This document shows positions 57,345-64,000 of a stretch of DNA of 64,000 nt, piece by piece; the stretch's first letter is position 1, and each line of letters opens with the position of its first letter. A program made the position numbers and the translations under genes. Source of the stretch: Proteles cristata cristata (lineage: Eukaryota > Chordata > Mammalia > Carnivora > Hyaenidae); the NCBI GenBank assembly GCA_017311185.1, contig JAESUZ010000980.1, forward strand, positions 806,001 through 870,000. Direction: 5' to 3'. The notes beneath the pieces are model-generated. The model was not told where the DNA came from, made no database searches, and worked only from the letters and a program-made list of their open reading frames with translations.

Positions 57345-60090
57345 AGAATATTTCAGTTTTTTAAAATTTCCCTAAAACCATAAAGGCCTATACCATCTAA
57401 TACCAGAGACAGCTGAGTATCACAGGAGAAGCAAATACAAGGAAAGCAAGTATTAACTATTTTTATTATTATCAGTAATGGTGGTATTATTAAAAGCACA
57501 GCAAGCAAAAACACTAATGGCAAAGTTTGAATGATCTCTCAGAACAGCTATGAAGAAAGAAATTGGAGATCTGGATTTAAAATTAGAATGTTGCAGTTGC
57601 CCAGGCAAACAGTGATAAGAAGCAGAGAAACAGCAAGCACTATGAATAGGGAGAATGGAACTTGTTAGCACAGATAGTGTAGGCAGGAGGTGATATTACT
57701 GTATATTAGTGGGTTCAGACTGGTTGTAAAAATATTGAAATTCTTCCATACCCTTGGGTAAACAGCTATTGGCCCAAGCCTCTGATTTTTATTCAGCCCA
57801 TTCCCTGAAACCTCCAGATTTCTCTATGAACCAAACACTGTAATTCCAAGGAACTTTAGCAAAGGGCGTCCTGAGTCCTGCTTTAGCTCTAAACCTGACA
57901 TCCTCTGATGCCTTGATGCCTTGTGTCACTCAGATTGTTAAGCATTTTTAATATCACTTCTGTCTTTAAGAAATAGATGTGGAATTCTTTTCTATTTACC
58001 TGCTCAGCACCTGATATGTACTTTCAATATGAGGACATATGTCTCTCTCCCAAGAAGACTCCCAGCTGATATGTCTTCAATTCCTGTTTTCCTCTTCATT
58101 TTTTTCTATTTTCTTCTTCTGCACCCCTTAATATACTACTTTTGAACCTATGAATCTGTTCTATATGTTTCTTATCAGGGTTATCCTATTTTTATATAGC
58201 ATCACGTCATATTATTAATGTAACACTATTGAATGATTAGTGTTTTAATTACAAAGTCATTTTTGATTCCTCCATGATTTTCATTGTTTTATGGGGAGAA
58301 TTAATCTTCAGATTGATTTCATGGAGTGCTTCACTTACTATGAGATTTACCCAGGTGTTCTGGATTGTTTATCAAAAAGAAAACTTCCTTCTTTTCCTTC
58401 CTATTCTTATTCTTCTTCCCTCTTTGCTCAAACTCCACAATGTCTGACAGTTTTCTAAATGCTTCTACCTGGCTTTCTAGAGGTCCTAATCTAGATTCAG
58501 TCAGACATTGATAGCTCAGAGATCTTGATAAAGTAATGATTTGGGGAGTTGTGGGCCCTGAGAGTCATAGCTTATCTTAAGTCTTCATCCACCAGGATAT
58601 GTCCACTACCTTATTCCCTCGACTTTCAGCTTTATATGGGCAGGCGTAATTCAGGGTAAGACTGAGAGGTTAATTTTCTGTTTCCTTCAGTAGACAGAGA
58701 AGGGAAGCCATGGCCACAAGTTTCATATAGGGAGCCTGGGTCGAGCCTGCTCTACCTTCTTCATATGAAGAACTTTGAAGCGCTTTTATCTGATAGGAAT
58801 AGAGTTCCCTCTTTCCAAACTTCAAGTTCTCTAGATTAGAAAGAGGTTCCTCTTTCATTCTGAGACCAAAGCAGTATTTATCTTTTCATGGGAACACCAG
58901 TATTTCACTTAACTTTTATCATTTTATACTTTATCATTTCTATGGGCTTAGGAGAGGGGAAGATGGTGCTTTTATCAGTCACGTTTCCAGCAGGAAACAG
59001 ATGGCACGCTCAAATTAGGATAATTCAAGGCAAGTTTTAAAAAGAGACCACTGAAAAAGATGTTGTCAGGGTGTAGGGAATCGAAATCGATACTGTCATA
59101 TTCCAGAGCTAGTATGAAGGAGAAACTGAAGACATGAGAAAGGGAATGGTGAGTGTATGGACAAAGAAAAAAAAATCCAGCTATATCTCCTCTTCTTCAC
59201 ACATACACACAGATTTATGAAACATGTACTTGGGGTGCATTTTGCAATTTGCATCTTACCTTACCCCTAACACTGGCTTATGAATAGGTCACATGTATGT
59301 TAAAATATTACGTATACAATATGCATTCAAGAGAATGCATGGAGGCTTTTAGTCATGATGCTGCTGCAAATTTATGTTTTATACATTGGGCTAGATAACT
59401 TCTGTTTGTCATTCCCATGGCAGAAAGGAGAGTAGTGAAGTGTGGGAATGGGTTTGTTTCATTAATATGTGCGTGTGTATGTGTGCATGTGTAGGAAACG
59501 GGAACAGCTGGAATTTTTTTTTTTTTTTTTTTTTAGTGGCAGCGCTGTAATGTCCACACCTGGGAGACACAGTGGGTATTGCTTTTTACTCAGACTTTTA
59601 TGATTTAATGTCAGCTTACATCCCTTACTTCTTCCCCCCACCCCTTTTTTTATCTTTTTTCCCTTCCCTCTTCCCTGATTTCTATCTTCTCATCACCTTC
59701 CCAAAGTAGAGACTTGACTAGGATTTCGTCAGTAATAGGAAATCCAGAACATCACAGGCAGAGACAGAAAGACCGGTGGGCTTGCAGTGAAAAATTTCAT
59801 GGTGGACTATGGCCATCTGATTTAAGGAACCAAGCTCTCTGAATAGCATGTTCTTCATCTTTGAGGGGGAGGAGTTATTGTCCACAGGCTCTGAACCAAA
59901 AGGGGATAGTGTAGTTGAAACTTCACATTATCATTAAAATGATGGTTATCTTTAGAGAGGATCAGAGGAAAGGAGCATGCCTGAGGGCCTGAGATTGGGC
60001 CAGAAAAGGAAATGTAAAGGAGTGCACTCTGGCCAGGGAAGAAGAAATGTCCTTGAAAACAAAATGTCTCCAGTAAAATGTTTTCCTTAC
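57345..60090. other. Unassigned sequence, one possible ancient repeat
   Basis: No gene. The part at about 58975-59160 (TCCAGCAGGAAACAGATGGC, CACGCTCAAATTAGG, GATAATTCAAGGCAAG) looks like an ancient dispersed repeat of unassigned family. A poly-T run lies at about 59515-59534. The 81-codon frame at 59855-60100 (minus) has no recognised product. Confidence 0.4.
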
Positions 60091-60094
60091 TTTG

Positions 60095-60760
60095 ACTCAA
60101 TGTACCAGGGATTCTTGGAATGTGTGTTTCCTCTGCCTCGATGATGCTTCTACAGGTATTTGCCTGGTAAACTCTCTTAGCTTTTTCAAGTCTTTTTTTA
60201 AAATTCTTTTTTTAATGTTTTTATTTGTTTCTGAGAGAGAATGGCAGCATGAGGAGGGGAGGGCCAGAGAGAGAGGAAGACAGAATCAGAAGCAGGCTCC
60301 AGGCTCTGAGCTGTCAGCACAGAGCCCGACACGGCGCTCGAACCCACAGACCATGAGATCATGACCTGAGCCAAAGTTGGAGGCTTAAGTGACTGAACCA
60401 CCCAGGCACCCACCTATTTCAAGTCTTTACTCAGTAATCATCTTAATGACACTTACACTGATTGCTTCTCTTTGATACTACAACCTATAGCCCTCAACAC
60501 TCCTCATCTGCTTTGCCTGGTGCTGTTTCTTTCTATAACATTTACCACATTCTAATATACTCTATAATTTTCTTGTTTATCATGCCTATTGGTTTTTTCT
60601 GCTGTCTGACAACACCACATTGCCCTGACAACACCTGCACTGGAATGCAGGCTCTATGTTGGCAGGGCTTTCTGTCTGTCTGTTCATGGGTGTATCCCAA
60701 GCACCTAGGTTAGTAAATGATAGAAAGCACTTCATAAATATTTTCCAAATGAATTAATGT
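60095..60760 (+). mobile_element. L2 LINE 3' region, broken by a SINE
   Basis: Left part: TTTCCTCTGCCTCGATGATGC. Right part: CTTACACTGATTGCTTC, ATCATGCCTATTGG, GGAATGCAGGCTCTATGTTGG, TGTATCCCAAGCACCTAGG and TTCATAAATATTTTCCAAATGAA, the L2 tail. A SINE (60196-60413) splits it. Confidence 0.85.
60196..60413 (-). repeat. CAN-SINE inside L2
   Basis: Antisense SINE with head GGGTGCCTGGGTGGTTCAG. The L2 sequence TTTCAAGTCTTT before it (60184-60195) is repeated after it (60417-60428). Confidence 0.94.
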
Positions 60761-61089
60761 ATACTCTAACCGTGTGAAGCACCCATACCCAGATTTCCCT
60801 GGGTGCCAGCTAAAGAATGTCATATATCGTAACTGGAAGATTAGTCGGACCCTGACCATGGGGACTGATCATAGGGCCTTTGGAGACATTGGAGGCTGGT
60901 GACCAAGTTAAAAACTTCCTATGGCACTTTATTACATGTTTCTTCTTCTAAAGCACCATCAAGGCCATTATGCCCATTGTCTGAGCGTACAGTGGAAAGG
61001 TTCTCACAAAGGGGGCCATTCCAGGGGATGGGCAGCCAGATCATGTCCTCAGAGGAGGACAGACACATATAATTTTACATTCCACCTGA
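60761..61089. other. Unassigned sequence
   Basis: No gene or recognised repeat. Confidence 0.5.
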
Positions 61090-62640
61090 TAATAATTGTT
61101 TGCTTACAGTTTCATCCTTTTTAGGTTGTGCAGTCATCATATTATTTCTTTCATCATTAGTCTAGGGATTTCCTTCGCCTTTTTTTTTTCTTACTGTGGA
61201 TTGCCCTGCTTTTGTGAGTCCCATTTCTTTCTCTTTCTAGGTTTGCTTTTTCACTTTATTGAGCACATGCTTCTGTCATTAGTACAGACTGAGTAAAAAG
61301 GAGGTAAAATTTTTGATTCTTGGGATGGCTAAAAATACCTTTATCCAACCCTTGCTTGACTCAACATTTGGTTACATGCAGAATTCTATGCTGAAAATAA
61401 TTTTTCTAAATGATCTTAAAGTTTTATTCCCCCTTATTTTCGACTTCCTAGCTTTTGAGAAGTGGAATGTATTTGCTAAGTTTCGTATCTATTTTATCTG
61501 TTATTTCCCTCAAGCTAGAAATAGGATCTCTATTTTAGGATCTCTACTTTCTCCATGATGTTATGAAAATTTACATGGATATATCTTGTTGTGAGTCTTT
61601 CTCTGTTCATTATGCTGGCACTTGACATGCCCTTTTAAATTTGGAGATACATGTCTTTTAGTTATGAAAGGAAATCTTATATAATTTCTTTTAATATTTT
61701 TCGCTCACTTATTTTTCTTTGCATTTTTTTTTTTTCAGAACATGTGCCTTTGGGGGTTATTAGTTGTTTCTGTAGTTAGTTTGTTTTCATATTTGTCCTT
61801 TCTGAATTTGGGGTTCATTTTCTGTGAGATTTCTTCAACTTCACTTTTCAACCATTCTTTGAATATTTGTTTCTGTTGTCATATCTTTAATATTTGGAAG
61901 GCCATATTTTTTATTCTCTGAAGTTTTTTTTTAATAGCATCTTGTTCTTGTTCTGTATTTTTGACAGTATTTAAGATTCTTATGCATTCATTTCTATTTT
62001 CTTATCTTTATTTTCTCTGCATTCCCTTTAGGGGTATTTGGCTGTTACCTTTCAGTTTTGAATGCTGTCAAATGTCTGCTGATAATTGCCTACTTATGAA
62101 CAATTATGTGAATGAAGAATAAATAAAAAATAATAAAAGCTTATCAATAAAGCATAAAACGTGTATTAGAAACCCTGAGCATATGGGTGACTCAAGGGGA
62201 ATGATGGGATCCATTATTGAATAATCAGGTAGATACATGGCTCTCTTATCAAGCTATTCACAAATTCCTAGATGTTTCTTTTCAAGCTGGCCAGTTTCTT
62301 TGGGAAAAAAAAAAAAAAACAAAACCATGCTCTTCTGATTCTCAGGTTCTTTCTTATTATCCATGACTTTAACCATGGTACTAAACTATATTCTCTCATG
62401 TCTATTTCTTCTTCCACTACTAATACTACCTCCTTGACTGAGAAGATGGTATAAGCTTGTCTGCTGGTAGGAGTTGAGCTAGGAGGAGGAGATGGAGTAA
62501 TGATGGCAAGTCTAAAGAATAAGTAGTTTCACTAAATCTGTTTTCAGTATGGGGCCCCATCCCTACCTTCTGCTGTGGCTGGTTCCCTGTGCTTTATTCT
62601 TTAGCAAATAAATATATTCACTTGTATTTGTCGATTAAAT
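61090..62640 (-). mobile_element. HAL1/L1M-like LINE 5' and ORF1 region, antisense
   Basis: Ordered matches to the antisense 5'/ORF1 part of old L1M/HAL1 elements: GGATTGCCCTGCTTTTGTGAG, AGGTTTGCTTTTTCAC, ATGCAGAATTCTATGCTGAAAAT, CATGATGTTATGAAAATTTAC, GGCACTTGACATGCCC, TCTTCAACTTCACTTTTC, AGCATCTTGTTCTTGTTCTG, TCAAGCTGGCCAGTTTCTTTGG, AAGCTTGTCTGCTGGTAGG. Short open frames here (61096-61558, 62272-62454) are LINE shadows. Exact family name is uncertain. Confidence 0.7.
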
Positions 62641-63823
62641 CTCAATGAAGCTGGAGGAAAGCATATGGATGTTTTGGAGAATGAGAGGGCTTTTAAAGAT
62701 GTGGGCAGTGCATGCTATCTTGTGCCCTTGGCAAAGAAAACAGAGGGGTTGTGCATATGCGTATATCTCTTGTGCTTTGCCATCTTCTAAAATCTCAAGA
62801 CTCCATTAAGTAACCTACATTAGTCTATTAACTCCTATTTATGAGTGTTGAGCAGACCTTTTACTTTGTATGCTGGTAAAGTTCGTTTTGGAAAGAGAAA
62901 AGACCTCTATTTCTATCTTCTGAGAACATTAACTGGTCATGAGAAACCCTGGTGTCCTAAACCATTTTTAATGACCAAATAAGATAAGAAGAAAATCCTT
63001 CAGTAATAAAAAGATTAATTTTACTCCTCCCTCATAAAAACATGAGAAGAGTTTAATATTATCAGCTGAGGGGAAATAATGAGCTATAGGTAGAAGGAGT
63101 CCATGGTCAAAATAATTCCCCTCACCAAGTCACTTTATCCAGTTACTTCAAAGATAGTCTTCACAGTTATTTTATTTTGGAAATTTCACTATAAATGAGC
63201 ATAGCTCAAAAGCTAAGCATTCTATGAGTTTTGGTTGATTTTTTTTTCAGGTATAGTTTATGCAGGCATGTTGGTTATACCTGCCTTACAAGTTTTCTAG
63301 ACTACAAGTGTTGCAACTATGATATAAACACTTGGGCATCAATTGCATATGTTAAGTAATCAAACATGTTGACTTAACTAGGTCTACAGATTGATTTTTT
63401 TTTATATAGAATATATGGTTATATTTTCTTTTATCTAGCTAACTAACTCTGCTAGCAAATTATAGATCTCTGTAGAATCTACAAGAAATTAATCATAGGC
63501 TGGTTTTTGGGAAGTCGAACTGAATTGGAAGGGAGTGGCTAGGAAATTAGAAGCTGAGTCCGGTGCCCTCAGTATTATCTTGGTATTTGCTAGAAGGACT
63601 CATGGAACTCATGATATAGTTGTACTCATGGCTAAGACTTATTAAATGAAAGCAAAATTGTCAAAGGGTGAGGTACGTGTGGTAAAATCTGGAGGAAAGC
63701 AGGTGCCTTCTTCCAAGAGTCCTCTCCCCATGGAGTCCCTTAGTTCCTTAATTCCACCAGCATTGAATTGGTCAGGGAAGCTCCTTAGAGATTAAGTGCC
63801 CAAGGTTTTTTTTTGCTTTGTTT
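62641..63823. other. Unassigned AT-rich sequence
   Basis: No gene or recognised repeat. Confidence 0.5.
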
Positions 63824-63856
<33 letters not shown>

Positions 63857-63857
63857 T
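63824..63857. repeat. (TTG)n trinucleotide microsatellite
   Basis: About ten uninterrupted TTG/GTT units. Confidence 0.96.
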
Positions 63858-64000
63858 ACTGGAGGTTCGGTCAGATAAGCAACCTCTGCCCAACATGTAC
63901 GAAAATTTGAGATTCCCTGAAAAAGAAATCCGTTATTCAGCACAAACCATAGAGTTTTAGGCACAGTGAGTCAATATGATCAGTTAGGGAATGGTAGGCA

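Noticed and set aside
1..64000. Functional tRNA genes, suggested by A- and B-box motifs
   Set aside because: All the A/B boxes seen belong to CAN-SINE heads; no cloverleaf with a proper acceptor stem was recognised.

Overview
The window looks like an AT-rich, intergenic or deep-intronic piece of a carnivore genome, almost certainly a cat (Felidae). The main evidence is 34 copies of a tRNA-Lys-derived CAN-SINE whose head reads GGGGCGCCTGGGTGGCTCAG and which carries pol III A- and B-box motifs, a CT-rich middle and an AATAAA/A-rich tail. The dog version has a different head, and the form seen here is the felid one. All other recognisable content is also mammalian: L1, L2, MIR, HAL1-like LINE, MER5A and one class I LTR. 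I see no protein-coding gene, exon, rRNA, functional tRNA or CRISPR array. Nearly all open frames are short, and many lie inside SINEs, L1 or L2. Some of them start at non-ATG codons.

Layout. 0-10 kb: SINEs, including a double insertion at 1.5-2.0 kb, a MER5A, a MIR, a non-repeat segment with the longest open frame (7.3-7.9 kb), a long L2 (8.5-9.2 kb) and a SINE-in-SINE nest (9.5-10.0 kb). 10-20 kb: mostly old unique sequence, an inverted SINE pair at 14.2-14.7 kb, a young SINE at 15.8 kb and a second clear L2 at 19 kb. 20-30 kb: decayed L1M pieces, several MIRs and a 5'-truncated L1 (26.5-27.3 kb) with its target-site duplication. 30-42 kb: an L1 with an inverted 5' part (30.7-32.4 kb), an antisense L1 ORF2 fragment carrying two SINEs (34.9-36.1 kb), and a SINE cluster in and around an old antisense L1 (38.9-41.3 kb). 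42-50 kb: two CpG-retaining, non-repeat segments (42.6-43.4 and 46.6-47.35 kb) that are the best candidates for conserved regulatory DNA, and a perfect 98-bp tandem duplication. 49.7-50.4 kb: a solo endogenous-retroviral LTR with matching ends. 50-64 kb: MIR, MER5A, young SINEs, an L2 and a long antisense HAL1/L1M-like 5' region.

The history can be read from nesting. Old MIR, L2, MER5A, HAL1 and L1M pieces form the base layer. L1s and older CAN-SINEs were inserted into it. Six copies of one distinct, well-preserved SINE subfamily came last, one inside an older SINE. There is no set of genes working together here, and I found no convincing new biological system. The items most worth checking are the CpG-retaining segments, the tandem duplication, the young SINE subfamily, the inverted L1 and the solo LTR. 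Repeat family names rest on recognition by eye and were not confirmed by a search.
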